A stretch of 64,000 nt of DNA from Eubacterium aggregans (GCF_900107815.1 NZ_FNRK01000001.1:1-64000); one strand, 5' to 3'; shown: positions 1 through 8,327, numbered from the stretch's first letter. A program made the numbers and translations. The notes: generated by a model from the letters alone, not told the origin.

Positions 1-165
1 AAAAAAAGAGTATATAGATACAATCTCGTCAATAAATGATACTTTTTCATCAAATACACTTGAGAATCCCCAAAGGCACTCTCTAAATCCACATAAAACA
101 TCATCAAAAATCCAAAAAATCGGTGCGAATCCCCCTGGGATTTTATGGGCACATCCCAATCGCAC
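1..165 (-). promoter_or_regulatory. Probable CRISPR leader (type I-C), array just outside window
   Basis: AT-rich non-coding DNA directly downstream of cas2 in the direction of cas transcription. It contains an inverted repeat (GGTGCGA at 122-128, TCGCACC at 160-166) and ends at the window edge in a T-run when read on the minus strand. In type I-C loci the leader usually lies between cas2 and the first repeat, so the array is expected immediately left of base 1. No repeat unit is visible inside the window, so the array itself is inferred. Confidence 0.6.
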
Positions 166-456
166 CTATAGGAGAAGAACCTCCTCCACGTGGATGGCAT
201 TATTTTTCCCCATTTCTTCCACCCTTTTTTGATAATTATTCCCCAGGTGATAAAAGCGGACACTGTCCAGCTCATCGTCGATAATTTCTTCCAGAATCGC
301 TTTCAGGGAGCAGAGTTGGGCGCCATCCAGCACACACTCAAACACGGAATTCTGGACCCGGATGCCATAATTCACGCAGGCCTTGGCAACCTTGCGCAGG
401 CGCTTTCGTCCTTCTGCGGTCTGCGTGTTGACATCATAAGTAATTAAAACCATCAT
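166..456 (-). CDS. cas2: CRISPR-associated endonuclease Cas2
   Basis: 96 aa, normal Cas2 length. It begins with the ferredoxin-fold first strand and conserved Asp (LITYDVNT) typical of Cas2. With Cas1 it forms the spacer-integration complex. It is the last gene of the cas operon, 8 bp after cas1. Two adjacent Met codons (456 and 453) follow a GTGGCAGG ribosome site; either could start the protein. Family assignment rests on sequence pattern, position after cas1 and length. Confidence 0.95.
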   Translation of the reverse strand: MMVLITYDVNTQTAEGRKRLRKVAKACVNYGIRVQNSVFECVLDGAQLCSLKAILEEIIDDELDSVRFYHLGNNYQKRVEEMGKNNAIHVEEVLLL

Positions 457-464
457 CCTGCCAC

Positions 465-1496
465 CTACTTCCAGAAAAAGGCCGGGTAATCATCCAAATC
501 ACCCCGGAGGTATCGGGCAAGGAGCAGGGCCTGGACATAAGGCACCATCCCCCACTGAATTTTCTCCTGCAAATAAGGATGGGTGATAACCTCCTGCTTC
601 CGCTTCTGCCACTCGCTAATCACCCGGCTTCGGGTCTCATCATTCATCACCACCGCACCGCTTTCCTTCTGTTTAAAACCGGATGCTTCCACCATGCACT
701 TATTAATGAGGGAAAGGACAAAGCGATCCGCCATCACGGGCCGAAGCTCTTCGATGAGGTCAAGGGCCAGGGATACCCGCCCGGGGCGATCCTGATGGAG
801 GAATCCAACGTAGGGATCTAAACCAACGGCCTCCAGGGCACCTGCTGCCATTTGGGTCAACAGGGTGTACACAAAGGAAAGGAGTGCATTGACATTATCA
901 AGGGGTGGACGTCGGTTTCGCCTTTTAAATGCGAAGGCGTCCTTTTGCTGGAGGATGCGTTCATCAAACACGGAGAAATAACGGTTGGCCAGTTGTCCCT
1001 CATAGCCTCGGAGGGTCTCCAAACCATCGCTTCCTGCAAGCAGGGGCAGGGATTGCCTCATGGTGGCGGATGCTGCCTTTAGGGCCCCACTATCCACCCG
1101 TAGTCCATGATCCCGCACGGCCCGTTCCAGTACCCAGCGCCCATTATAGACCTTGCCGATGATGAATCCCCGGGCTACTTTCAGGCTTTCCCCCTCATCC
1201 TCGGAAACCGCATATTGCCGTTTTCGCAGGAGGACATTCCCATAGGTACCGCCCACCACCCGGGCCAAAAATCGCCCATTATGGCTCAAAAAGCAGAGAT
1301 CCACATGACGCTCGGCACAGGCTCCCATTAAGGCCGGACTAACCCCGCGATATCCCAGGCTGACGATTCCCTCCAGATTATGGAGGGGGACATGCTGATC
1401 TGGGGCATCCTCCTCCCGGATGACGATGGTCTCACCGTCCAGGGCTAAATATTTTTCAGGTGATGCGATGTATAAGGTATTGAGCAGCTTTTTCAT
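465..1496 (-). CDS. cas1: CRISPR-associated integrase Cas1 (type I-C)
   Basis: 343 aa. Metal-dependent integrase that inserts new spacers at the leader end of the array. The metal ligands are recognisable: Glu166 in GYEGQLANRYF, His234 in GFLHQDRPG and Asp246 in SLALDLIEEL. The N-terminal beta domain precedes the all-alpha catalytic domain as usual. It lies 9 bp after cas4, whose product normally helps define PAM-proximal ends during spacer capture in I-C systems. All catalytic residues are present, so adaptation is probably functional. Confidence 0.96.
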   Translation of the reverse strand: MKKLLNTLYIASPEKYLALDGETIVIREEDAPDQHVPLHNLEGIVSLGYRGVSPALMGACAERHVDLCFLSHNGRFLARVVGGTYGNVLLRKRQYAVSEDEGESLKVARGFIIGKVYNGRWVLERAVRDHGLRVDSGALKAASATMRQSLPLLAGSDGLETLRGYEGQLANRYFSVFDERILQQKDAFAFKRRNRRPPLDNVNALLSFVYTLLTQMAAGALEAVGLDPYVGFLHQDRPGRVSLALDLIEELRPVMADRFVLSLINKCMVEASGFKQKESGAVVMNDETRSRVISEWQKRKQEVITHPYLQEKIQWGMVPYVQALLLARYLRGDLDDYPAFFWK

Positions 1497-1505
1497 CCCA
1501 GCCTC

Positions 1506-2165
1506 CTAATCTTCATCCAAATGGCGCTTCATGTAGACGCTGGCCGGTGTCACCTTTTCCAGCCGCGGCAGGCAGATGTCTTTCAGGGAACAGGCATTGC
1601 AGGCTTTGGTGCGTTTGGCCTTTGGTGTATACTGCCTCTTAAACATCTGGTGCATATCCAAAAACATCCCCTTGGTTTCCTCTCGCAATGCTTCGGTGAT
1701 GGGGACCTTTTCCCGATGACGGATTTCCCCATAGTAGATGGCCCCGGAGGTGATGGTGCAACACAGCATTTCCTCTAAGCACAGGGCCTGGGCAGTCACC
1801 TGAAGGGCATCGCAATGATCCTCCTTGGGCTTGCCCCGTTTGTATTCCACGGGATAGACCTGGAATAATCCACGGTGACGGTACAGGGGGATGCCTTCCT
1901 CATCCTTATGGAATTCCACAATATCACAGATCCCGCTCACCCCCATTTCCCGGGAATGGACGGCCATGCTCCGGGTGATGATCACCCCCGGACGTTTCTC
2001 TGGTGCCAGGATGCTGTGGGCCTTTTGATGGAGCAAATCCCCCTCCACCGTCCGCTGGTTCTCTGCCCATTGTTCTTCCACGTGGATGAGGGCCCATTGC
2101 CGCCGGCAAAAAGCATAGTGCTGAATACCCGATAGCATCAGGAAATCAGACTCTGCATAGGACAT
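1506..2165 (-). CDS. cas4: Cas4 PAM-processing nuclease
   Basis: 219 aa RecB-like nuclease with an Fe-S cluster. Cys20 (YAFCRRQW) and Cys189, Cys192, Cys198 (CNACSLKDIC) are the four expected cluster ligands; the nuclease core includes VEYKRGKPK. Cas4 trims pre-spacers so that they are inserted with the right PAM end. The start follows an AGGTG ribosome site. It is separated from the small ORF upstream by 73 bp of AT-rich DNA, whereas most other junctions in this operon are tight. Confidence 0.95.
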   Translation of the reverse strand: MSYAESDFLMLSGIQHYAFCRRQWALIHVEEQWAENQRTVEGDLLHQKAHSILAPEKRPGVIITRSMAVHSREMGVSGICDIVEFHKDEEGIPLYRHRGLFQVYPVEYKRGKPKEDHCDALQVTAQALCLEEMLCCTITSGAIYYGEIRHREKVPITEALREETKGMFLDMHQMFKRQYTPKAKRTKACNACSLKDICLPRLEKVTPASVYMKRHLDED

Positions 2166-2238
2166 GATGCATCACCTCTTTTCTTTTACTCTTACGGGTG
2201 TATTATCAGGTTTTTATACCTAAGGGATTTATAAACTT

Positions 2239-2478
2239 TCATTTTAATTCCCAAATACCACGCGGACTATCTTTCGTATCTTTCATTTTCTTTGTTTTTC
2301 TCAGTTCAGTTGCTGCCCAGCGTATATCATATTGCCAGGTATAGAACAGATTGCCAGAATCACGTAGTTCTTTTTCATGATGCTTCCACATATATTTACA
2401 GACATCTACGATATTTGCACATCCTCCCAATTTTTTCAAATCATCATACAATATATCGGATAAATCGGTTCGTACCAT
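2239..2478 (-). CDS. Small winged-helix-like protein embedded in the cas operon
   Basis: 79 aa, between cas7 (20 bp gap) and cas4, same strand. It is not one of the core I-C genes. The pattern (LKKLGGCANIVDVCKYMWKH, then WQYDIRWAATELRKTKKM and a terminal PRGIWEL) resembles the N-terminal winged-helix domain of Mrr-type restriction proteins (Mrr_N-like). That is a by-eye resemblance. It could be a DNA-binding regulator of the locus, a Cascade accessory factor, or cargo carried with the system. The coding assignment is supported by close spacing and a start codon within the operon; function is unknown. Confidence 0.7.
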   Translation of the reverse strand: MVRTDLSDILYDDLKKLGGCANIVDVCKYMWKHHEKELRDSGNLFYTWQYDIRWAATELRKTKKMKDTKDSPRGIWELK

Positions 2479-2498
2479 TCTTATATTCCTTTTTCCAT

Positions 2499-3392
2499 TT
2501 AAACCATTCGCATAACAGCAATGCTTTCAGGAATCGCAGTCTCATCGATGTCCACCGTGTAATCTTCATATTTTCGCGGTACTTCATTTTCTGCAATATT
2601 TCGTTTTACTGTTATCGTATCGAATAGCTTATGGGAGGGATGCTCTCCAAACTCAGTACTATGCTTAAAGACGATGAGTTCCCGTACTGCCATTTTTCCC
2701 CGGGCGGCTGAATGATCATTCTCAAACATGTTGATAATTGCCTGCCACAACAAATCTAAATCTTCATCAGAGAATCCTGTTGCTTTACGCGCTAAATTTG
2801 CGGAAACAAATCCCTCGACACGATAAAGGCCGTAGGGAACAATGGTTTTTCTCCCCATTTCAGTTCCCTTCTTTTCGGCATCCTCTTCCGTCGTGATGGC
2901 CACACGGGTAATGGTGACCTCCTGCTGGCCGATGGGGTCAATACTCCGGGCAAATCCAAGTTGGACCGGGCCCCGTACTTGTCCGCAATTTAAGGCACTT
3001 TTAACAAAGGTTGTCATGACCGCGCCAAAGGTTCTAATATCATAAAAATTTCGGCACATGAAATCCCGAATCTTCACATCGATGTCTGGATCTTTTCGCT
3101 TTGCTTCCTTTACGTTGGCTTCATCAATGCCTAGATACGCAAATGCGCTGCGATCACTTCGATTCAACGGGACATTTTCTTTAATATAAATATTAAAACC
3201 ATCCTGCCCTTCCTTGACCATTTCAACATAATTCCGTATTTTTCTCTTCAGACAAACATCCGTAACAATGCCTAAACCCGTTTCCGGATCAATACGTGGC
3301 ATATTGCCCGCATCAGGATCACCATTGGGGTTCCCATTTTCCACATCAAATAATACAACGAAATCATAACGGTTTTTAATTGCTTCAGCCAT
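2499..3392 (-). CDS. cas7: Cas7 (Csd2-type) Cascade backbone subunit
   Basis: 297 aa. RAMP-fold protein that polymerises along the crRNA spacer to form the backbone of the type I-C surveillance complex. It starts MAEAIKNRYDFVVLFDVENG, followed by the NPNGDPDAGNMPRIDPETG segment typical of Csd2/Csh2 proteins. The ATG at 3392 is chosen over an upstream in-frame Met because GGAGAAGAG sits just before it and it overlaps the last codons of cas8c by 8 nt, the usual coupling. Length fits the family. Confidence 0.96.
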   Translation of the reverse strand: MAEAIKNRYDFVVLFDVENGNPNGDPDAGNMPRIDPETGLGIVTDVCLKRKIRNYVEMVKEGQDGFNIYIKENVPLNRSDRSAFAYLGIDEANVKEAKRKDPDIDVKIRDFMCRNFYDIRTFGAVMTTFVKSALNCGQVRGPVQLGFARSIDPIGQQEVTITRVAITTEEDAEKKGTEMGRKTIVPYGLYRVEGFVSANLARKATGFSDEDLDLLWQAIINMFENDHSAARGKMAVRELIVFKHSTEFGEHPSHKLFDTITVKRNIAENEVPRKYEDYTVDIDETAIPESIAVMRMV

Positions 3393-5205
3393 TGCTCTTC
3401 TCCTCTTTTTTTTGTTTTTCATAACGTTTTTGGGTTTGATGATAATAACCCAATTGAAATGCACCCTGTTCTTCTAAATTTAAACGCGTTGGATAAGCCA
3501 CCCCATCATAGCTTAATTTGTTAATTAAGGCCTGAATAGCTTTGTTAAAGTTGATTTCTGCCCCCCGGCTTTTTCCGCCAATTTTTTTCAAATGGTTAGT
3601 CGACAGTTTCACTAAGGTCGGAAACACCACCGCTGGGGTTGCACATGCTGAATTAAAATAACGATCCCGTATTGTCGCATTAATTCCAGGATTAGCCTTT
3701 TCTTGAATATCCTCTAACACAGAGAAAAGACGTCCCAAAACATAGGCTTTATTATTGGTCTCTTCATTCAAGCTCACAGTCAAACACTCCTTTATTTCAT
3801 TTTCAATCGTTTCATACCGTTTGAGGAAGAAGGCTTTAATAATAGCGGCTCTTCCCCAGGATATTTTTTGATCTCCTTGCTCTGCCTTCACCCTTATTTC
3901 AACCGCATTGTACAGCGCCATGGGATACTGGGTATTCATCAATATTGCTCTTGCCAACGTTCCGGCCAGTTGGGGTGAGGGCATCTTATCCCGACTGTTC
4001 CTATTGACTGTCTCATTCAATAGGCGCCAGGTCGACATTCTGGAATTCTGCACAAAGGAAGGTGTCACAATGGATAAGCGATCATGGTGCTCAGCAATAT
4101 TTTTGAGAAAGAAACCAAAAGTATTTTGCATGAAAAACCGGACCGAAAGCCGGGCTGCATTGGGGGATACGCCCAGAATGAAGAAACGGGAATTAAAATT
4201 AATCCCCTCCAAATCCGGCAGCTTGCCTTTCAGCAACATCTTCATCATATCATCCAGTTGTTTCCCATCATCCTCCTGCATCTCCATACAATCTGAAAAG
4301 ATATCCGCATATTGCTCCTCAGCCGTTTCTGACCAATAGACAACGGTGGTATCCCCTATAATCATATGGGTTTTGGGGTTGCTGATTAAATAATTCAAAC
4401 CCGTTGTGTAAGCAAAGGCGGCGTACTCTCCCACTGGAGCATTGTAGCTTTGGGTTTTGCCATAGGATTCAAAGGCCTCTGCATTAAAGCCCACCAGGGT
4501 TGCTCCCATACTCTGGGCGCCTCTCACCCCTTTAATATTCGGATGGATACGTGCAATGGGTTCATTCTCCCCAGTTACCAAACATCGTTGTACAATCTGC
4601 TCTTCATCCACTTCCTCTCCTCGCGATGTCCGCCAGGCTGCATCAATATCTGAATCATCCTGGGCATATATTCCCCCATCAATGCGAAAAACCAAATTAG
4701 CCGCAGGTAATTCACCCAGGATTGGAATAAGGTGTGGATTGCTGGAAGAAGTCTTAGGATCCCATCTCTCAAAGAAGTTCCGAACCGCCACTGCCGGAAT
4801 CGATTGAATCCCGGATAACTTCTCTAAATGGCAGACCTTACATCGTTCAAAATAAGAAAGGGCTTTTTGGTTTAATTTGATTTGTTCTTGTTCTCTGCCG
4901 ATATCATCCTTCTTCTTAGACTTTTTTGGCACCCCCAAAATAAAAGTTCCATTGTCGGAAAGATAATAGGACGGTGGGGTCTGTCCTGAACGCTTAGCTT
5001 GTTCTGGAACCCGCATTTTCTTGGGTACTTCTACGACCTTCTTTCCCCGCTGCACCTCTACCTTTTCGGGCAAAACACCAAGTAGTTCCCCTGCTTCATT
5101 AATATTAAGGCTATAGGAAATCCCGGCGTCACTATAGCCTGGAAGGGGCATTGACATTTTTTCTCCCAGCTTTTCATAGTACTCGACAAGCGCCTGAAGA
5201 ATCAT
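3385..5205 (-). CDS. cas8c: Cas8c (Csd1) large subunit of type I-C Cascade
   Basis: 606 aa, typical for Csd1. The large subunit recognises the PAM and stabilises the R-loop; in I-C loci an internal start also produces a small-subunit Cas11c from the 3' part of this gene. The N-terminus (MILQALVEYYEKL) and the internal GVSPNAARLSVRFF motif are characteristic of Csd1. It overlaps cas5 by 4 nt (ATGA). This gene defines the subtype as I-C, whose usual PAM is TTC. That matters for interpreting the two regulatory RNAs at 5973 and 8373. Confidence 0.96.
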   Translation of the reverse strand: MILQALVEYYEKLGEKMSMPLPGYSDAGISYSLNINEAGELLGVLPEKVEVQRGKKVVEVPKKMRVPEQAKRSGQTPPSYYLSDNGTFILGVPKKSKKKDDIGREQEQIKLNQKALSYFERCKVCHLEKLSGIQSIPAVAVRNFFERWDPKTSSSNPHLIPILGELPAANLVFRIDGGIYAQDDSDIDAAWRTSRGEEVDEEQIVQRCLVTGENEPIARIHPNIKGVRGAQSMGATLVGFNAEAFESYGKTQSYNAPVGEYAAFAYTTGLNYLISNPKTHMIIGDTTVVYWSETAEEQYADIFSDCMEMQEDDGKQLDDMMKMLLKGKLPDLEGINFNSRFFILGVSPNAARLSVRFFMQNTFGFFLKNIAEHHDRLSIVTPSFVQNSRMSTWRLLNETVNRNSRDKMPSPQLAGTLARAILMNTQYPMALYNAVEIRVKAEQGDQKISWGRAAIIKAFFLKRYETIENEIKECLTVSLNEETNNKAYVLGRLFSVLEDIQEKANPGINATIRDRYFNSACATPAVVFPTLVKLSTNHLKKIGGKSRGAEINFNKAIQALINKLSYDGVAYPTRLNLEEQGAFQLGYYHQTQKRYEKQKKEEKSNG

Positions 5206-5861
5206 GGCTGCACCTCTAAACTGGTTAAATCCAGAACCCCATTTTGTAACACGCCGTGAAAAAATATAGGTTTAATATCCTCTGGATCTGAATAATCCAT
5301 ATCGTAAAGCATATACCCCAAGTCCAAGGTTTCATTGGCATAAGCCGTCACAATTTTGTGCTCCTTGGGCCAAGGCTGAAAATAGGCAGTAAACTCCCGA
5401 CACCCTAAATAGGGCTGGGAGTAACAACTTCCCTTTTCCAATCGTCTCCGGATGATATCCGAAAACTTACCATGATTATCCGTCCCATTGGCTTGATCCG
5501 TCATCTCAAAATGAGCTTCAATCACATAATGAACGTCTCGAAGCACAAGAGCTGCCCGTTGGGCAATTTCAGCTGAGGTGATAATCTGTAAATCCTTATC
5601 CCCTCCACGCATCGCCGTCAGCACATTGCTGGCGGACATCTTTTTATTCACCTCATTACGCCGAATGTTCATATACTGGATAGGATTTAACACGTAAATC
5701 CGGTCAATCTTCCAGGACAGCCCTGGATGCCAATAAATTGAATCCATGATTCCCCTGGCTGCTGATGGCGTCATCACCTCATAGGTACAGCGTTCTACCT
5801 TTAATTCTGGTCTGCTAAAGAGGGCATAATCTCCCCATACTTCTACTTTCACACCAAACAA
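5202..5861 (-). CDS. cas5: Cas5 (Cas5c/d) crRNA-processing Cascade subunit
   Basis: 219 aa. In I-C systems, which lack Cas6, Cas5 cuts the repeat hairpin and holds the 5' handle of the crRNA. The start is TTG (codon at 5861-5859) after AAAGGAG; the next residues are FGVKVEVWGDYALFSRPELK, the expected first beta strand, followed by the EVMTPSAARGI segment typical of Cas5. First gene of the Cascade/adaptation transcript, with its own promoter at 5891-5919. No cas6 is visible in the window, consistent with I-C. Confidence 0.95.
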   Translation of the reverse strand: MFGVKVEVWGDYALFSRPELKVERCTYEVMTPSAARGIMDSIYWHPGLSWKIDRIYVLNPIQYMNIRRNEVNKKMSASNVLTAMRGGDKDLQIITSAEIAQRAALVLRDVHYVIEAHFEMTDQANGTDNHGKFSDIIRRRLEKGSCYSQPYLGCREFTAYFQPWPKEHKIVTAYANETLDLGYMLYDMDYSDPEDIKPIFFHGVLQNGVLDLTSLEVQP

Positions 5862-5873
5862 AGAACCACTCCT

Positions 5874-5893
5874 TTCTATTTAAATTTATGATT
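5874..5893 (+). promoter_or_regulatory. CreR2 target site (PAM TTC plus 17-nt partial protospacer) in the cas5 promoter
   Basis: TTC at 5874-5876 is followed by TATTTAAATTTATGATT (5877-5893), identical to the first 17 nt of the crRNA-like spacer at 6018-6034 except at position 12 (A here, C in the spacer). A full Cascade footprint from this PAM would cover the start site, the -10 box (5891-5896) and reach the -35 box (5914-5919). Confidence 0.9.
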
Positions 5894-5919
5894 ATATTAT
5901 ATTTCCTATCTTAAGTTAA
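5891..5919 (-). promoter_or_regulatory. Promoter of the cas5-cas8c-cas7-cas4-cas1-cas2 operon
   Basis: Read on the minus strand: TTAACT (5919-5914), 17 nt, TATAAT (5896-5891). A second overlapping TATAAT lies at 5901-5896. The predicted start is near 5884, giving a short leader with AAAGGAG before the TTG of cas5. The -10 box lies inside the predicted CreR2/Cascade target. Confidence 0.75.
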
Positions 5920-5957
5920 CCTTTATTTTTAGACTTCTTTTATCACTCCCTATTTTC

Positions 5958-5966
5958 TGTTAAACT
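5958..5966 (+). promoter_or_regulatory. Extended -10 promoter of creR2
   Basis: TG-T-TAAACT is an extended -10 element with only a weak -35 (TTTTAT at 5938-5943, 17 nt upstream). It would start transcription near 5973, exactly at the GTC that opens the degenerate repeat of creR2. The creR1 promoter has the same architecture. Confidence 0.55.
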
Positions 5967-5972
5967 ATCTAC

Positions 5973-6074
5973 GTCAAGGGAATTTCACTTGTAAGCAGTT
6001 CTCTTGTGGATTGAAACTATTTAAATTTCTGATTTGAAAAGTTGTGGCGACCCCTTGTGTCCGCCACCCTTTTC
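5973..6074 (+). ncRNA. CreR2: crRNA-like RNA predicted to guide Cascade to the cas5 promoter
   Basis: Transcribed opposite to the cas genes, in the cas3-cas5 gap. From the predicted start: GTC, a hairpin (CAAGGGAA 5975-5982 pairing with TTCTCTTG 5999-6006, one G-U, 16-nt loop), then GTGGATTGAAAC (6006-6017), which has the form of the 3' end of a type I-C repeat and would become the 5' handle. The spacer begins at 6018. Its first 17 nt match 5877-5893 next to a TTC PAM except at position 12, a base that Cascade flips out. Beyond position 17 complementarity breaks down, so a full R-loop and Cas3 cleavage are not expected. A GC hairpin at 6036-6074 ends the unit. Cas-regulating RNAs (CreR) of this design are known from type I-B; this assignment is by homology of design. 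Confidence 0.85.
6036..6074. terminator. Hairpin ending creR2 and possibly the cas3 mRNA
   Basis: GAAAAG (6036-6041), two unpaired T, GTGGCG (6044-6049), 12-nt loop, CGCCAC (6062-6067), one unpaired C, CTTTTC (6069-6074). On the plus strand the GC stem is followed by CCTTTTC. On the minus strand it lies directly after the cas3 stop codon and could end or attenuate cas3 transcription before cas5. Confidence 0.6.
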
Positions 6075-6077
6075 AAT

Positions 6078-8228
6078 TTAGGCAAAATACAGCACCTCCC
6101 CCAAATCATTCTTTGGTATCTTAATTCCAGCTTCTTTGGTATAATCCTCCAAATTAATTAAAACCGAGACCGCTCCATCCAAATTCTCAATCCGACGATA
6201 GTCATCTAATAAGTCATATTGGTATTTTGGCAAGCTGACCATATAGGCATTCATTTTCCGAAGAAGACCTCGACTTGGACCTGCTCCTCTAAATTGGGCA
6301 AGAAGCACCTTCGCCTTTTTATTGATAGGGATAAAAACAGAATAACTCTCTTCATCAATCAATTCAAAATCCTTACTGACGGTTTCAAAGGCCAAAGCTT
6401 CCATTTTCTCTATAATTGATTTAGCGTCCAGACCGGAATCCTTTAAATGATACAACGTTTCAAAATAATGGGCGATACATTCTGGAGAATCCACCTCTTC
6501 ATGCTTTGGCAATACGGCAGATGTCGCCGCAAGATAATCCTTCAATTTTTTGGGTTTACCTTCCAAATCAAAAATCCAAACAATACTTTCCGACAAAGGC
6601 CGTTTTCCTTCGCGATTGCACCGACCACCTGCCTGAATGATGGAATCCAGGCCTGCCATGGCACGGTACACTGTGGGAAAATCCAAATCGACCCCAGCCT
6701 CCACCAAACTGGTGGATACGACGCGACAGGGCAATCCCGCCTTCAAGCGTTTTCGTATTTTTTTCAATACCCGTTTTCGATGTTTAGGCATCATCCATGT
6801 GGATAAATGAAAATTTCCTCTTCCCTTCAACGCCCTAAAGACGTCGTAGGCCTGCTGCCTCGTATTGACGATGCAGAGTACCTGCTTCTCGTTATTAATC
6901 CTTTCAGTCAGCACCTCCTGGGTCACCATCCCCAACCTCTCATAACGTACCCGGCGAAAGATTTCGTATAGCGCTTCAGTATCTCTACAAATTTCCTGCA
7001 ACGGGATGTCTTCTGGAAAGTAGGGTCCTAAAAAAGGTTGGGTTGCTGTGCACAGCACCGCCGTACACCTGTAATTTCGAACCAACTCTCCGATGGACTG
7101 CAAGCACGGCAATAGAAAACGATGGGGCAGCATCTGGGCTTCATCAAAAATAATGATGCTATTGGCAATATTATGGAGCTTTCGACAGGATGAAGAACGG
7201 TGGCCGTGGAGTGATTCAAAAAACTGAACATTGGTTGTCACGATAACGGGAGCATCCCAATTTTCTGTTGCCAGTTTTTTTCGGGCAATATCCCCTCCGG
7301 CAATTTCTGCTTCGTCATCATAGGCCACATTACTGTGATGGGCCAGGACATTTTTCGATCCTAAAATTTCTTCAAAGGCCTCGACGGTTTGATCAATGAT
7401 GCTGGTATAGGGAATAACATAGATAATGCGGTCCATCCCATTGGCTTTTAATTGTTCCATGGCAAAGGCCAAGGATGCAATGGTTTTTCCCCCACCAGTG
7501 GGTACGGTCAATGTATAGGCACCCCGGCCCTGGCTTTTTCCCAGATCAAGGCACTGCTGTAAAATGTCGTTTCGTTTTTCATTAATAATACCGGAAGGCT
7601 TACTTTTTAAAAAATGCTGGGTTTTATCTTCCAAACGCCTGTATAGTGTCTCCCATTCATCAAATCCCTGACGGACAACTCCGCCACCGGACATAAAATC
7701 CTCGGTGTCTAAAAAATCTGCATCTACCAAACTGGAGTACAGCATCCGGGTGAAGAATGCCCCGGAATAAGCCAGGTGCCCTGGTGTGTTTCGAAAGGAC
7801 GGTTTCTCCTGTGGCTGCTCAATCCTTATTTCTGACTGATACCCGCTGTAATCCGGGATGGTCCGTTTTAGCCTGCCGCACAAGGTTTTTTCATTGGGTC
7901 CATTCGCTTTTGTCCCGCGATCCATCAGGCCGCTATGATGTCCTGCAATGGCCATTTGAATGGGAAAGCTATGGATTTCTTTTGCTCCAGCCGTAGCATG
8001 GTCAACCTTTGGCCCATCCTCCTGGATCCGCTTCTGGAATTCTTCGCTATATTTTCCAAGATCGTGGTAATCACCGCAGCACTTCCCAAATGCCCCTGCC
8101 CCAAATTTTTCCGCAAAGGCTTTTGCGTACTTGGCGGTTCCCTCCAAATGTTCTTTGACGGTTTGGATTTCAAAAAAGCCCTCTTTTGTTTCACGCTTGT
8201 GCGCAATAAATTTCTTTTTTTCTTCCAT
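6078..8228 (-). CDS. cas3: Cas3 helicase-nuclease
   Basis: 716 aa. Single-protein Cas3 recruited by Cascade to unwind and degrade target DNA. N-terminal HD nuclease (HDLGKYSEEF, H55-D56; further HDxxH-type residues near HHSG at 97-98), then an SF2 helicase with Walker A TVPTGGGKT (G247-T249) and DEAQ box (362-365), then the C-terminal domain. All key motifs are intact, so interference is probably functional. The start is the ATG after AAGGAAAAAAG. It is transcribed from its own strong promoter (8280-8308), separately from the Cascade operon 216 bp downstream. Confidence 0.97.
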   Translation of the reverse strand: MEEKKKFIAHKRETKEGFFEIQTVKEHLEGTAKYAKAFAEKFGAGAFGKCCGDYHDLGKYSEEFQKRIQEDGPKVDHATAGAKEIHSFPIQMAIAGHHSGLMDRGTKANGPNEKTLCGRLKRTIPDYSGYQSEIRIEQPQEKPSFRNTPGHLAYSGAFFTRMLYSSLVDADFLDTEDFMSGGGVVRQGFDEWETLYRRLEDKTQHFLKSKPSGIINEKRNDILQQCLDLGKSQGRGAYTLTVPTGGGKTIASLAFAMEQLKANGMDRIIYVIPYTSIIDQTVEAFEEILGSKNVLAHHSNVAYDDEAEIAGGDIARKKLATENWDAPVIVTTNVQFFESLHGHRSSSCRKLHNIANSIIIFDEAQMLPHRFLLPCLQSIGELVRNYRCTAVLCTATQPFLGPYFPEDIPLQEICRDTEALYEIFRRVRYERLGMVTQEVLTERINNEKQVLCIVNTRQQAYDVFRALKGRGNFHLSTWMMPKHRKRVLKKIRKRLKAGLPCRVVSTSLVEAGVDLDFPTVYRAMAGLDSIIQAGGRCNREGKRPLSESIVWIFDLEGKPKKLKDYLAATSAVLPKHEEVDSPECIAHYFETLYHLKDSGLDAKSIIEKMEALAFETVSKDFELIDEESYSVFIPINKKAKVLLAQFRGAGPSRGLLRKMNAYMVSLPKYQYDLLDDYRRIENLDGAVSVLINLEDYTKEAGIKIPKNDLGEVLYFA

Positions 8229-8279
8229 CTTTTTTCCTTATCGTTTTTTAATTATCAGCTATTTTTATTTATTGAGTGT

Positions 8280-8308
8280 ATTATACAACCACATTCCATT
8301 TTTGTCAA
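8280..8308 (-). promoter_or_regulatory. Consensus promoter of cas3
   Basis: Minus strand: TTGACA (8308-8303), 17 nt, TATAAT (8285-8280), a perfect sigma-A consensus. Such a strong promoter would need active repression. The TTC PAM of the CreR1 target (8309-8311) abuts the -35 box. Confidence 0.92.
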
Positions 8309-8327
8309 TTCATAGATTTATAATCAG
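8309..8327 (+). promoter_or_regulatory. CreR1 target site (PAM TTC plus 16-nt partial protospacer) at the cas3 promoter
   Basis: TTC (8309-8311) followed by ATAGATTTATAATCAG (8312-8327). The creR1 spacer at 8405 begins ATAGAATTATATTCAG. The only two mismatches are at positions 6 and 12, both flipped out of the crRNA-DNA duplex in type I Cascade. The site abuts the -35 box of cas3, and a full footprint would extend over the creR1 promoter. Confidence 0.92.

Noticed and set aside
121-166. The GGTGCGA/TCGCACC inverted repeat as a CRISPR repeat
   Set aside because: It occurs once, overlaps the cas2 stop codon and is not followed by GGATTGAAAY; it fits a leader element better.
5986-6017. Solitary relic CRISPR repeat between cas3 and cas5
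   Set aside because: A mere relic would not have a promoter starting at its first base, a following spacer that matches the adjacent cas promoter at 16 of 17 positions next to a TTC PAM, and a terminator.
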